From NCBI RefSeq assembly GCF_000588875.1, contig NZ_JEMV01000017.1, positions 20,129-84,128 of the forward strand: a stretch of 64,000 bases of DNA, written 5' to 3'. Source of the DNA: Sphingobium sp. Ant17. Its GTDB lineage: Bacteria > Pseudomonadota > Alphaproteobacteria > Sphingomonadales > Sphingomonadaceae. This document shows positions 46,687 through 56,826 of this stretch, piece after piece. Position 1 is the first letter of the stretch, and each line of letters starts with the position of its first letter. The translations under genes were made by a program, and so were the position numbers. A model generated the notes under the pieces. It saw nothing but the letters and a program-made list of their open reading frames with translations. It had not been told where the DNA came from and did no database searches.

Positions 46687-49600
46687 ATGATGATGGGTAT
46701 GACCGTCCAGCCTCCTTTCACCGCCTTCGCCCCTGCCATCCGCGCCCAGTCCCCGCTGCGCCAGGCGATCACTGATGCCTATCGCCGCGATGAGGCCGAA
46801 GCGCTCGCCCCGCTGATCGCGGCCGCCACGCTGCCCGACCCCATTCGGGGTGCCGCGCGGGAGACTGCCCGCACCCTGGTCACCGCGATGCGCGCCAATC
46901 ACAAGGGCAGCGGCGTCGAGGGACTGGTGCAGGAATATGCGCTGTCCAGCCAGGAAGGCGTCGCGCTGATGTGCCTCGCCGAAGCGCTGCTGCGCATCCC
47001 CGACGCGGCGACCCGCGACGCGCTGATCCGCGACAAGATCGCCGACGGCGACTGGGGATCGCATCTGGGCACCGACAAGTCGCTGTTCGTCAACGCCGCC
47101 ACCTGGGGGCTGGTGGTCACCGGCAAGCTGGTCGGCAGCGTCGATGATCGCGGCCTTGGCGCAGCGCTGACGCGCCTCGTCGCACGAGCGGGCGAGCCGG
47201 TCATCCGGCGCGGCGTCGATCTTGCCATGCGGATGATGGGCGAACAGTTCGTCACCGGCGAAACCATCAAGGAAGCGCTCAAGCGCGCCAAGGGGATGGA
47301 GGCCAAGGGCTTCGCCTATAGCTATGACATGCTGGGCGAAGCGGCGACGACGGCCGATGACGCCGCGCGCTATTATGCCGATTATGAGCAGGCGATCCAC
47401 GCGATAGGCAAGGCGTCTGCCAAGCGGGGCGTCTATGCCGGTCCCGGCATTTCGATCAAGCTGTCCGCGCTCCATCCGCGCTATGCCCGCGCCCAGGCAG
47501 AGCGCGTCATGGCCGAGCTTCTGCCGCGCGTGCAGCAACTCGCCGCGCTCGCCAAAAGCTATAATATCGGCTTCAACATCGACGCGGAGGAGGCCGACCG
47601 GCTCGACCTGTCGCTCGACCTGCTCGAAAGCCTGGCGCTGCATCCCGCCCTGTCCGACTGGAACGGGCTTGGCTTCGTGGTCCAGGCCTATGGCAAGCGT
47701 TGCCCTTTCGTCATCGACTGGATCATCGATCTCGCCCGCCGCGCCGATCGCCGCATCATGGTCCGTTTGGTCAAAGGGGCCTATTGGGATGCGGAGATAA
47801 AGCGCGCGCAGGTCGATGGCCTTGCGGATTTCCCGGTCTATACCCGCAAGCTGCACACCGACATCGCCTATATCGCCTGCGCGCAGAAGCTGCTCGCCGC
47901 GAAGGATGCGGTGTTCCCGCAATTCGCCACCCATAATGCCCAGACGCTGGCCACCGTCCATGCTATGGCCGGGCCGGATTTCAGCATCGGCGCCTATGAG
48001 TTTCAGTGCCTCCACGGCATGGGCGAACCGCTCTACGAACAGGTGGTCGGCACGGGCAAGCTGGATCGCCCCTGCCGCATCTATGCGCCGGTCGGCACCC
48101 ATGAGACGTTGCTCGCCTATCTCGTCCGCCGGCTGCTCGAAAATGGCGCGAACAGCAGCTTCGTCAATCGCATCGCCGACCCGGCCGTGTCGGTGGACGC
48201 GATGATCGCCGACCCCGTCGATACCGTCCGCACCATGCCCCATCCCGGCGCCCGTCACGACCAGATCGCGCTTCCCGCCGCCCTCTTCCCTGATCGGCGC
48301 AATTCCGATGGCATCGACCTCAGCGATGAAATAGCCTTGGCGCGCCTGACGCAAGTGCTCCAGCACAGCGCGACGCTGGACTGGACCGCCGCACCGGAAG
48401 GCGGGGCGGGCGAGGGGCGACCCGTCCGCAACCCGGCCGATCATCGCGATATCGTCGGCACCGTCGTTGAAGCCACGGTGGACGATGCCCGCGCCGCAGC
48501 GATCCGCGCGGGCGCATCGCTATGGTGCAATACCCCGGTCGCCGATCGCGCCGCCGCGCTCGATCGCACGGCCGACGCGATGCAGGCGCGCATGCCGATC
48601 CTGCTCGGCTTGATCGTCCGTGAAGCAGGCAAGTCCATTCCCAACGCCATCGCCGAAGTGCGCGAAGCGATCGATTTTCTACGCTATTATGCGCAGCAGG
48701 CCCGCACCACCTTCGGCCCGGAGCAGCAGGCGCTCGGCGTAGTCACCTGCATCAGCCCCTGGAACTTCCCGCTGGCGATCTTTACCGGCCAAGTCGCCGC
48801 CGCGCTGGTCGCCGGCAATGCCGTCCTGGCCAAGCCTGCCGAAGAAACGCCGCTCATCGCCGCCGAAGCCGTCCGCCTGCTCCATGCAGCAGGGGTGCCG
48901 ACCGACGCGCTCCAGCTTTTGCCGGGCGACGGCGCAATCGGTGCTGCGCTCGTCGCCGCGCCGCAGACCGCTGCGGTGATGTTTACCGGATCGACCGAGG
49001 TCGCACGCCTGATCCAGCGGCAGCTTGCGACGCGCCTGTCGCGGCATGGCCGTCCGATTCCGCTCATCGCCGAAACCGGCGGGCAAAATGCCATGATCGT
49101 GGATTCGTCGGCGCTCGCCGAACAGGTCGTCGCCGATGTCATCGCTTCCGCCTTCGACAGCGCGGGCCAGCGCTGTTCGGCGCTGCGCGTCCTGTGCCTG
49201 CAGGAGGATATTGCCGATCGCACGCTGACGATGCTCAAGGGCGCGCTTGCCGAACTCAGCCTTGGCCGCACCGATGCGCTCAAGGTCGATATCGGCCCGG
49301 TCATCACGGCCGAAGCCCAGGCGGGCATCAACGCCCATATCGATGCCATGCGGGCGATGGGGCGGACGGTGGATCAACGACCGCTGCCGCCCGAAGCCGC
49401 GCATGGCACCTTCGTTGCGCCGACCATCATCGCAATCGACAGCCTGACGGATCTGGATCGCGAAGTGTTCGGCCCGGTCCTGCATGTCCTGCGTTTTCGC
49501 CGCGATGAATTGGACGCGCTGGTCGATGCGATCAACGCCACCGGCTATGGCCTGACCTTCGGCTTGCACACCCGGCTCGATGAGACGGTTGCGCGAGTGA

Positions 49601-50297
49601 CGAACCGGGTGAAGGTCGGCAATATCTATATCAACCGCAACGTCATTGGCGCGATCGTCGGGGTCCAGCCCTTTGGCGGCTGTGGCCTGTCGGGCACCGG
49701 GCCGAAGCTGGTGGGCCGCTATATCTCGGGCGGCTGGTCACCACGCCGCCGGTTCTGGCGGCGCGCGTCAGCCGCCTGCAATCGCCGCTCCACGCCTTTG
49801 CCGACTGGCTCGATGCACAGGGCTATGGGGAAGCCGCAGCCGAGTCGCGCCGTACCGGCGATACGTCGGCGCTGGGTGTCGAACTGACGCTTCCGGGGCC
49901 GGTCGGCGAGCGAAATCTCTACACCCTCCATCCGCGAGGGGCTATGCTGCTGCGTCCTGCCACCCGTGCCGGACTGTTCCGCCAGATGGCCGCGATCCTC
50001 GCCACCGGCAATAGCGCCACCGTGCAGGGCATGACCGTCCCACCCGGCCTGCCGCCGCAGGTAGCTGCCCGCTTCACGGCCGAGCCGAACGCGCCCATCG
50101 CCGGGGTACTGGTGGAGGGGGATGCCGAGCGCGTCGCCGCTGCGGTCCAGGTCGCCGCTGATCTGCCCGGTCGCATCGTGCCGGTCCATGCCGAAACAGC
50201 GGGCGGCTATTGTCTCGACTGGTTGCTGGAGGAAGTCTCCACCTCGGTCAACACGACGGCGGCAGGGGGCAATGCCAGCCTGATGATGATCGGCTAA
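46687..50297 (+). CDS. putA: bifunctional proline dehydrogenase / P5C dehydrogenase, frameshifted near 49707
   Basis: Corrected length is about 1203 residues (1199 if ATG 46699 is used). Proline dehydrogenase occupies about 60-500 (GPGISIKLSALHPRY, RLVKGAYWDAEIKRAQ, ATHNAQTLATV). P5C dehydrogenase follows (ISPWNFPLAIFTGQV, AETGGQNAMIVDSS, catalytic Cys in SAGQRCSALRVL). The frame breaks at GTGPK; adding one G gives AGGPLYLGRLVTTPPV and the terminal domain to 50297. There is no ribbon-helix-helix at the N-terminus, so PutA does not regulate itself; the divergent Lrp gene probably does. It oxidises proline to glutamate at the inner membrane. Confidence 0.94.
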
Positions 50298-50301
50298 AGG
50301 C

Positions 50302-50772
50302 TCAGCCTCCGATCGTCACTTGCAACCGGGAAATGCGCGAGCGGTGGATGCGCCAGCGGCCGTCCACCCGCTTATACTCTTCATGGTAATGGCCGCAGCC
50401 ATGCAGGGTCATGCTGGTGCCGCTGGCGTCCCAGATTTGGTCCTCCATCGCGATGACGCCGCGGGCGTCATCGGGGCCGATGATCTCCACTTCATGGCCA
50501 TGGCCATGATGGACCGTGCGTTGCGTGCCGATCGCGGCCTGGATGAAGGCGATGATGGTGTCGCCGCCTTCATAGACCCAGTCGTTGCTTTCCGCCGCCC
50601 GGCCTTCCGCGCCCTTGCCATCGATGCTGAGCGATGCGCGCGCGTCGAACAGGGCGTCGTCGCAGAAGACGTCGCGCAGTCCGGCCCAGTCCTTATTGTC
50701 CATCAAGCGGAAATAGCGGGCCTTGAGCTGTTTGATCGCCTCGATCGCCAGCAATGTCTCGACGCCATCCAT
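50302..50772 (-). CDS. SnoaL/NTF2-like protein
   Basis: 156 residues from ATG 50772, with GGGAG upstream; the longer frame to 50925 enters the promoter region of the Rieske gene. The sequence fits SnoaL_4: LLAIEAIKQLKARYFRLMDNKDW, DDALFDARAS, then TVHHGHGHEVEI and CGHYHEEYKRVDGRWRIHRSRI. NTF2-like proteins of this kind include small isomerases and hydratases and also the beta subunits of Rieske oxygenases. It is divergent from the adjacent Rieske gene and converges with putA, 4 bases apart. Confidence 0.82.
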   Translation of the reverse strand: MDGVETLLAIEAIKQLKARYFRLMDNKDWAGLRDVFCDDALFDARASLSIDGKGAEGRAAESNDWVYEGGDTIIAFIQAAIGTQRTVHHGHGHEVEIIGPDDARGVIAMEDQIWDASGTSMTLHGCGHYHEEYKRVDGRWRIHRSRISRLQVTIGG

Positions 50773-50936
50773 GCCACCATCTCCCATCGATGTTATCGCC
50801 CTCTTATGCGGTCGAACATCGTCCCGCCCCACCTGCGACAAGTGCCAGCCCGTGCCGCCTGACAGAAGTGCAAGGCGACGGGTGATGCCCCGACGCCTAT
50901 CCTGGCCCTTTGAGAACGCCGCCAAGGGAGAGCGCC

Positions 50937-52273
50937 ATGGACCAGCCCGCCATTCATCCGCTGACCATCGATGGTCGCGACCCTGCGCCTCTGCGGGGCG
51001 ACCCGATCAGCGGCGATCGCTATACCAGCCGGGATTTCATGCAGCAGGAATGGGATCATCTGTGGACCCGGATCTGGCATGTCGCCGGGCGGACGGCGGA
51101 ACTGGAGGAGCCGGGCGATTATGTCGTCCATGACTTCCGGCATGAAAGCGTCATCTGCATTCGTCAGGACGATGGCGGCATCAAGGCCTTCTATAATGCC
51201 TGCGGGCATCGGGGCATGCGCCTGACCAACGGCAGCGCTTTTGCCGAGGCGTTCACCTGTCCCTATCATGGCTGGAAATGGGGCAAGGATGGCGTGCTCC
51301 AATATGCGCAGGATCCGCATGATTTTCCGCAGGGCAACCCCTGCGGCAAGTTGACGCTCAAGGAACTGCGCTGCGCCACCTGGGGTGGGTTCGTCTGGTA
51401 CACGATGGACGATGCCGCGCCCGACCTGCTCGACTATCTCGCGCGATGCCGGAGCTTTACAAAAATTACCCGATGGACACGGGCGTCCGGGTGTTCTGGA
51501 TGAAGATCAACCTCAACACCAATTGGAAGTTCGCGACCGACAATTTCTCCGAAAGCTATCACACCCGCACCGCCCATCCGCAGGTGCCGCCATGGATCGA
51601 CCAGGATGTCGATACGGCCCGGCATGAAATGTATCCAGCAGGCCATGGGCGCACTGTCCAGCCGATGCGGCCCTCGCTCAGCGATCGGCTGCCCGACGGT
51701 GTGCCGCATCCGTTCGACCATATCTTGCGCCAGTGGGACATCGACCCGGACAGCTACCCGGACTATGAGACCAAGGCGATGCAGGGCTGGCTGGACCTCA
51801 AGGCGGCCAAGCGGCGGCTATGGCGCGAGCGGGGCTATCTCCATTATGAACATATGGACGATGAGCAGATCACGGACAGTCCGCATACGGTGATCTTCCC
51901 CAACGTCACCATTTCCTTCCTGCCCGACAATATCCTGTTCTTCCGCACCGAACCGCATGCCGATGATCCGGGCAAATGCACCTTCGATCTGTGGTGCATG
52001 GCCTTTCCGGTGGCGGGGCAAACGGAAGTGGAATCGATCATGGCGGGACCACAACCGTTCAGCGAAGCGGACATGCTTTGGCGCGATTTCGACAATGGCC
52101 GGGGCGTGCCGGAGATTGAGGGGCAGATCGTCTATCAGGACATGATGCTGGCCGAAGGGATGCAGCGGGGGATGCATTCGCGCGGCTATGGCGACGCTTA
52201 CCTCAGCGCGCAGGAAACGCGGGTTCGCTATTTCCATGAGGTGTTGAACGATTATCTGGCGGGACGGCGATAG
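50937..52273 (+). CDS. Rieske ring-hydroxylating oxygenase alpha subunit, frameshifted near 51443
   Basis: Corrected length is 445 residues from ATG 50937 (AGGGAGAG upstream). The Rieske 2Fe-2S ligands are C89, H91, C108 and H111 (CGHRG and CPYHGW). The C-terminal catalytic domain has DNFSESYHTRTAHP, supplying the mononuclear iron histidines. The frame breaks after DYLA; one base more gives MPELYKNYPMDTG in frame. The substrate is unknown. A diverged paralogue lies at 53823. Neither a ferredoxin nor a reductase is nearby. Confidence 0.9.
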
Positions 52274-52295
52274 GCGCCATCCCATGTCCATTTGG

Positions 52296-53309
52296 TTATA
52301 GTTTCAGGATCATCTTGCCGTCGTTGGTGCCGTCGAAGAGGCGCATGAAGGCGGGGTAGGCGTTGTCGATGCCCTGTTCGATATGTTCATCGAACACGAG
52401 CTTGCCCTCGCCGATCAGCGCGGCGATGGCCTGGCTGCCTTCGGGGAAGCGGTCGGCGTAGCGGGCGATGAGGAAGCCGCGCATGGTGGCGGTCTTGACG
52501 ATCAGTTGCCAGATGTTGCGCGCGCCGTGGGGCGCGCCATTATATTCGGAGATGAGGCCGCACAGGAGGATTTGCGCGTCCTGGTTGATGTGGCGCAAGG
52601 CGGCGTCGAGGCAGACGCCGCCGACATTTTCAAAGACATGATCGATGCCGTCCGGGCAGGCCGTGGCGATGGCTTCGGCGAGCCCTGCTTCGTCCTTGCC
52701 GCGATAGTCGATCGCGGCGTCGAAGCCGTAGCGATCGGTCAGGCGCGCACATTTGGTCGAGCCCCCGGCGATGCCGACGACCCGCGCGCCGCGCAATTTG
52801 GCGAGTTGCCCGACCATCGAGCCGACCGCGCCCGCCGCGCCGCTGACCAGCACGGTCTGGCCGGGGTGCGGCTGCATCGCGTCGCTGACGCCGAACCAGG
52901 CGGTGAGGCCGACCGCGCCCATGGCGGAGAGGTAGCTGGTGACAGACGGGGCCGCCGACACGTCGATGGGGTGCATGAAGTCATTGGGGGTGACGAGGCT
53001 GTATGCCTCGATCGCGTTCAGCCCCATGACCCAATCGCCGGGCTTGAAGCGATCCACCCCGCTCGCTTCGACTGTGCCGATGGTGGAGGCACGCACCGGA
53101 TCGCCGATCGCTATGGGCGGCAGATAGCTTGGCGCATCGTCGAGCCAGCCACGGATGGCAGGGTCGAGCGAGGCATATTGGTTGCGGATGAGGATTTCGC
53201 CGGGGCCGGGCGCGGGGACGGGGCTGTCCTCCAGCCGGAAGTCGCTTTCGCGTGGCGACCCGTCGGGACGGGAGACGAGGAGGAAACGGCGATTGACGGT
53301 CGTGGTCAT
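52296..53309 (-). CDS. zinc-independent MDR oxidoreductase (NADP-dependent, CurA/PTGR-like)
   Basis: 337 residues from ATG 53309, overlapping the SnoaL stop by 4 bases. The medium-chain reductase fold lacks the catalytic zinc cysteines. RNQYASLDPAIRGWLDD, the NADP motif SGAAGAVGSMVGQLAKLRGARVVGIAGG, then ENVGGVCLDAAL and GLISEYNG are characteristic of the prostaglandin reductase/leukotriene dehydrogenase/CurA group, which reduces conjugated enones. It is the last gene of the Rieske-SnoaL-MDR operon, so it may reduce an unsaturated ketone in the same route. Confidence 0.88.
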   Translation of the reverse strand: MTTTVNRRFLLVSRPDGSPRESDFRLEDSPVPAPGPGEILIRNQYASLDPAIRGWLDDAPSYLPPIAIGDPVRASTIGTVEASGVDRFKPGDWVMGLNAIEAYSLVTPNDFMHPIDVSAAPSVTSYLSAMGAVGLTAWFGVSDAMQPHPGQTVLVSGAAGAVGSMVGQLAKLRGARVVGIAGGSTKCARLTDRYGFDAAIDYRGKDEAGLAEAIATACPDGIDHVFENVGGVCLDAALRHINQDAQILLCGLISEYNGAPHGARNIWQLIVKTATMRGFLIARYADRFPEGSQAIAALIGEGKLVFDEHIEQGIDNAYPAFMRLFDGTNDGKMILKL

Positions 53310-53830
53310 GATGCGGTGTTTCCCCAGAGTGTGTGAACGGGATCGGACGGTCCCTGCGCGCCGCGCAGGAAGCCGGCATAGAGGTCGTCGCCGCCACCGG
53401 CGGGCTGGCGGACGACCCAGTCGCACACGAAGCGCCGTTCGATGAACTGCCAGGTGCCGTTGGTGCGGACGAAACGGTCGAGATAGCGGCCACCGGTCAG
53501 CATATGGACGGGGTCGCCCTCCTGCCCGCGCGGGGTGGCGAGCGCGGTGACATAGGTTTCGCCCTTCGCGCTGTCGCCGTCGACCTCCACCCATTGATGC
53601 GCGTTGGCGTGGCTGGTCTGGGTGAAGACGGTGTGGACGATGGCGCAGATTTCGCGGGCGAAATCCTGGCCGCTGCCGTTGAAGGGGCCGCTTTCGACAT
53701 GGCTGTCGGGGTGGAAGAGCGACGCAAGCAACGCCGCATCGGCGCGATCGACGCCCCGGCAATAAGCGGCGGTCAGGTCGGCAATCTGCTGCCTGGCGGC
53801 GAGGGCGTCGATCAACGCGGGATCAGTCAT
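53306..53830 (-). CDS. SnoaL/NTF2-like protein, possible Rieske beta-type partner
   Basis: 174 residues. LAARQQIADLTAAYCRGVDRADAALLASLFHPDSHVES is the usual SnoaL beginning; the later RYLDRFVRTNGTWQFIERRFVCDWV completes the cone-shaped fold. It overlaps the Rieske alpha gene by 8 bases and the MDR gene by 4 bases, which means tight co-translation. Beta subunits of ring-hydroxylating oxygenases share this fold, so a stabilising role is possible, but an independent isomerase or dehydratase role is equally open. Confidence 0.82.
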   Translation of the reverse strand: MTDPALIDALAARQQIADLTAAYCRGVDRADAALLASLFHPDSHVESGPFNGSGQDFAREICAIVHTVFTQTSHANAHQWVEVDGDSAKGETYVTALATPRGQEGDPVHMLTGGRYLDRFVRTNGTWQFIERRFVCDWVVRQPAGGGDDLYAGFLRGAQGPSDPVHTLWGNTAS

Positions 53831-55136
53831 GGATGCCGCAGACGTCGTTCAGCTTTTCATGGAACATCTGCACCCGCTTTTCCTGATTGGGCAGGATGCC
53901 GCCGGTAAAGCCGCGCGAATGGAGGCCGAGTTGCTGGCCGATCGCCACGCTCATATCCTGATCAGCGACATCGCCCAGCGACTTGGTGCCGAACTCGATC
54001 TTTTCCCGCTCGACATGCTGGAAAGGGGTCGGCCCCATCGGTCCCATCACGACATCGCTGCCGGGCATTTCATGCGCCATGAACCAATGGTCGAAGATGC
54101 AGCGTTCCGGGTCGGTCGGGTGCGGTTCGGACCGCAGCAACTGGAACCCGTCTGGCCACATGGTGAAGGTGATGTTAGGAAAGAGCGTATAGTGGTGATA
54201 ATCCACGATCTCGCTGTCGCCCATGGTCGCATAATGGGCATAGCCCTTTTCCGCGCCCAGCTTGCGCTTTTGCGCGAGGATGGCGTCGCGGGCCTGGCTA
54301 GCGCGGCCTTCGAAATCCTTGGGGTCCAACTCCCAATATTCGAGCGCCTGGGCGAGCGGCATTTCGAGGATGTCGGAGGTGGGATAGCGGCCCGATGGCT
54401 TGAGGCCGCGCATGATCATGCAATTATGGCCTTCGGGGTTCATCTCGAAGATGGTGCCTTCCAGCGCGTCGTCGATCGACCCGGCGATTTGCGGGTGGAG
54501 ATTGGGGAGGTGATAGCTTTCGTTGAAATTGTCGCGGATGATCTTCCAGTTGCAGGGCACGTCGGAACTGAGCGCCAGCACGCGGGTCATCTTGCCCATC
54601 TGCCATTGTTCGAGCTGTTCGCCCGCTGCGCCGAGCCATGTCTTGAGCGGCGCGGCATCGCGATCCATGGTGAACCAGACGAAGCCACCCCAGACGGTGC
54701 AGGGAATTTCTTCCAGCTTCACCTTGCCGCAGGGCGAGCCGCCGGGGAAATCATCGGGGTCTTGAACATGGGCGAGCGTGCCGTCGGGCGCATATTTCCA
54801 GCCATGATAGCCGCAGGTGACGAAGGGCGATCCGCCGACTTCCGTCCAGGCGAGGCGATAGCCGCGATGCTTGCAGGCATTGTAGAAGGCTTTGACCGAT
54901 CCATCCTCCTGGCAGAGCATGACCACCGATTCCCGGCCGATATTATGGGTCAGGAAGTCGCCCGCTTCCTCAAGGTCAGCGGCCATGCCGCCGATATGCC
55001 AGGCCTTGGTCCAGACATGCGCCCATTCGGCGTCGGCCCAGCGTTTTTCATGATAGCGTTCGCCCGTGATGCGGTCACCGCGCACGGGCGGATCATAGGC
55101 GGCAATGGCGCGGCCCAGGAAAGACTCGATGGTCAT
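53823..55136 (-). CDS. Rieske ring-hydroxylating oxygenase alpha subunit
   Basis: 437 residues, intact. The Rieske ligands are C88, H90 (CKHRG) and C108, H111 (CGYHGW). The catalytic iron site is D202, H209 and H214 in RDNFNESYHLPNLHP. It shares the general plan with the frameshifted copy at 50937 but is clearly diverged, so the two probably act on different substrates or steps. First gene of the operon Rieske-SnoaL-MDR, starting 19 bases from a palindromic operator and divergent from a TetR gene. Substrate unknown; alpha-only plus SnoaL without electron carriers. Confidence 0.92.
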   Translation of the reverse strand: MTIESFLGRAIAAYDPPVRGDRITGERYHEKRWADAEWAHVWTKAWHIGGMAADLEEAGDFLTHNIGRESVVMLCQEDGSVKAFYNACKHRGYRLAWTEVGGSPFVTCGYHGWKYAPDGTLAHVQDPDDFPGGSPCGKVKLEEIPCTVWGGFVWFTMDRDAAPLKTWLGAAGEQLEQWQMGKMTRVLALSSDVPCNWKIIRDNFNESYHLPNLHPQIAGSIDDALEGTIFEMNPEGHNCMIMRGLKPSGRYPTSDILEMPLAQALEYWELDPKDFEGRASQARDAILAQKRKLGAEKGYAHYATMGDSEIVDYHHYTLFPNITFTMWPDGFQLLRSEPHPTDPERCIFDHWFMAHEMPGSDVVMGPMGPTPFQHVEREKIEFGTKSLGDVADQDMSVAIGQQLGLHSRGFTGGILPNQEKRVQMFHEKLNDVCGIHD

Positions 55137-55154
55137 GATACCCTCTCGCTATTT

Positions 55155-55176
55155 TTTAGTTGAACGATCGACTAAA
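55155..55176. promoter_or_regulatory. palindromic TetR-type operator
   Basis: A 22-base near-perfect palindrome with half sites TTTAGTTGA and TCGACTAAA around a central ACG/CGA core lies between the divergent Rieske (start 55136) and tetR (start 55226) genes. Its position and size fit a TetR-family dimer site that controls both directions. Confidence 0.8.
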
Positions 55177-55225
55177 TTTACCCCGATCGGTTGCTGCCTG
55201 TCAACATCTTCGCCATAGCTGTCCG

Positions 55226-55948
55226 ATGGGCAGGAAAGCGTTGAAACTAGCGGAAACGACAGGTGGCATCGAGGGGGTGGAGGCAGCGCCCAAACTCGAT
55301 CGGCGGCGGGCACCGGACACGGCGGCCAGGATATTGGACGCGGCGGAGTCGCTCTTTTCGATCCGGGGCTATCATGGCGTGTCGTTGCGCGACATTGCGA
55401 CGCAGGCCGGGGTGCAGGTGGCGCTGACCCATTATCATTTCGGGTCGAAGGAAGATTTGTTCGGGGCGGTAATCGACCGGCGGGCGGACGCACATGTCGC
55501 GGGCATGGCCGATGCACTGACGCAGGCGCGGCAGGTTGCGGGCGATCAGGCGACCCGCCGCCGCGCGATCATCCGCGCCTTCATCACGCCGATCGTCGAC
55601 CGATCGATGCGCGGGGGGGCGGGGTGGAAAAATTATATCCGACTGATGGCGCTGGTGGCGAACATGCCGCAGCAGGAGGCGTTCATATCGCCGTTTCGCC
55701 AGCATTTCGACGATGTGATCGCCGCCTATGTCGAGGCGTTGCGCGCGCTGCACCCGGACATGGACGAGGGCGATGTGCAGTGGGGCTTCTTTTTCTTCCA
55801 GGCGATGATCACGCATATATTGGCCGAGAGCGGCATGCTGGATCGCCAGTCGGGCGGGCGGTTCAGTTCCAGCGATTTGGACGCGATGGTCGAGCGGATG
55901 GTGGACTTCGTGGGTGCGGGCTTCACCGGACTGGGGCGGGTGGCCTAG
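55226..55948 (+). CDS. TetR family transcriptional regulator
   Basis: 240 residues from ATG 55226; the frame upstream to 55160 would overlap the operator. The N-terminal DNA-binding region is TAARILDAAESLFSIRGYHGVSLRDIATQAGVQVALTHYHFGSKEDLF. The C-terminal ligand and dimer domain is about 150 residues, including VQWGFFFFQAMITHILA. The likely target is the palindrome at 55155, controlling the Rieske operon and itself; the ligand is unknown. Confidence 0.9.
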   Translation: MGRKALKLAETTGGIEGVEAAPKLDRRRAPDTAARILDAAESLFSIRGYHGVSLRDIATQAGVQVALTHYHFGSKEDLFGAVIDRRADAHVAGMADALTQARQVAGDQATRRRAIIRAFITPIVDRSMRGGAGWKNYIRLMALVANMPQQEAFISPFRQHFDDVIAAYVEALRALHPDMDEGDVQWGFFFFQAMITHILAESGMLDRQSGGRFSSSDLDAMVERMVDFVGAGFTGLGRVA

Positions 55949-56019
55949 CATAAAGCCGAGTTTGGCGCATCGGCCCGGCCCGTTACCTTGGCGCGTAAAA
56001 TAGAGGCGCAAAGGAAGAG

Positions 56020-56826
56020 ATGATGGGCAGGTTGAACGGCAAATTGGCGCTGATCGTCGGTGCTGCGGGCAAGGATAATATGGCGCAGGTCATCGCCCGC
56101 CGCCTGACCGCCGAAGGAGCGCGGGTTGCGGTGGCGGGGCGCAAGGCGGAGGCGCTGTCCGCCTTTGCCGACGAGATTGGCGGGGTCGCCGTCGCCTGCG
56201 ACATGACCGATCAGCAGAGCATATCAGCCGCCGTGTCCGACGCAGAAGCGGCGTTGGGTGGCGTGGATATTGCGATCAACGCGACGGGCTGGGGATTGCT
56301 CAAGCCGTTTCTGGAGACGACGCAGGCGGATTTGGACGCCATGTATGCGCTGCAACTGCGCGGGCCGTTCCAGTTTTTCCAGGCGCTGATCCCGGCGATG
56401 GAGCGGCGCGGTGGCGGGTCGATCATCCAGATCAGTTCGGCGACCGCGACGATCATGTTCCATGACCATGCCGCCTATATGGCGACCAAGGCGGGGACCG
56501 ACCATCTGGTCCGTACCGTCGCCAATGAATTCGGGGCCATGGGCATTCGCGCCAACAGCGTGTCGCCGGGCATCACCGAAACGCCGATGACGGCGGATGC
56601 GGCGGCGGTGCCGGGGTTGATGGATGCGTTTCGCAAGGGCTATCCGCTGGGGCGCTATGGCACGTCGGACGATGTGGCCGAGGCGTGCGTGTTCCTGGCC
56701 AGCGACGCCTGTTTCATGACCGGGCAGAATTTGCAGGTGAATGGCGGGCTGACGCTGCGCGCCAATCCGACCAAGGCGGATATCGAGGCGTCGGTCGCGG
56801 CCGCGATGGCTGCCGCCGGGGCGTGA
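56020..56826 (+). CDS. SDR family oxidoreductase
   Basis: 268 residues; start 56020 or 56023 (ATGATG after AAGGAAGAG). LALIVGAAGKDNMAQVIARRL is a variant Rossmann motif with a longer loop; the substrate site has QISSATATIMFHDHAAYMATKAG with Ser, Tyr and Lys, and the end has NSVSPGITETPM and GQNLQVNGGL. It oxidises a hydroxyl or reduces a ketone; substrate unknown. It overlaps the next gene by 4 bases and probably belongs to the Rieske-associated pathway. Confidence 0.88.
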   Translation: MMGRLNGKLALIVGAAGKDNMAQVIARRLTAEGARVAVAGRKAEALSAFADEIGGVAVACDMTDQQSISAAVSDAEAALGGVDIAINATGWGLLKPFLETTQADLDAMYALQLRGPFQFFQALIPAMERRGGGSIIQISSATATIMFHDHAAYMATKAGTDHLVRTVANEFGAMGIRANSVSPGITETPMTADAAAVPGLMDAFRKGYPLGRYGTSDDVAEACVFLASDACFMTGQNLQVNGGLTLRANPTKADIEASVAAAMAAAGA

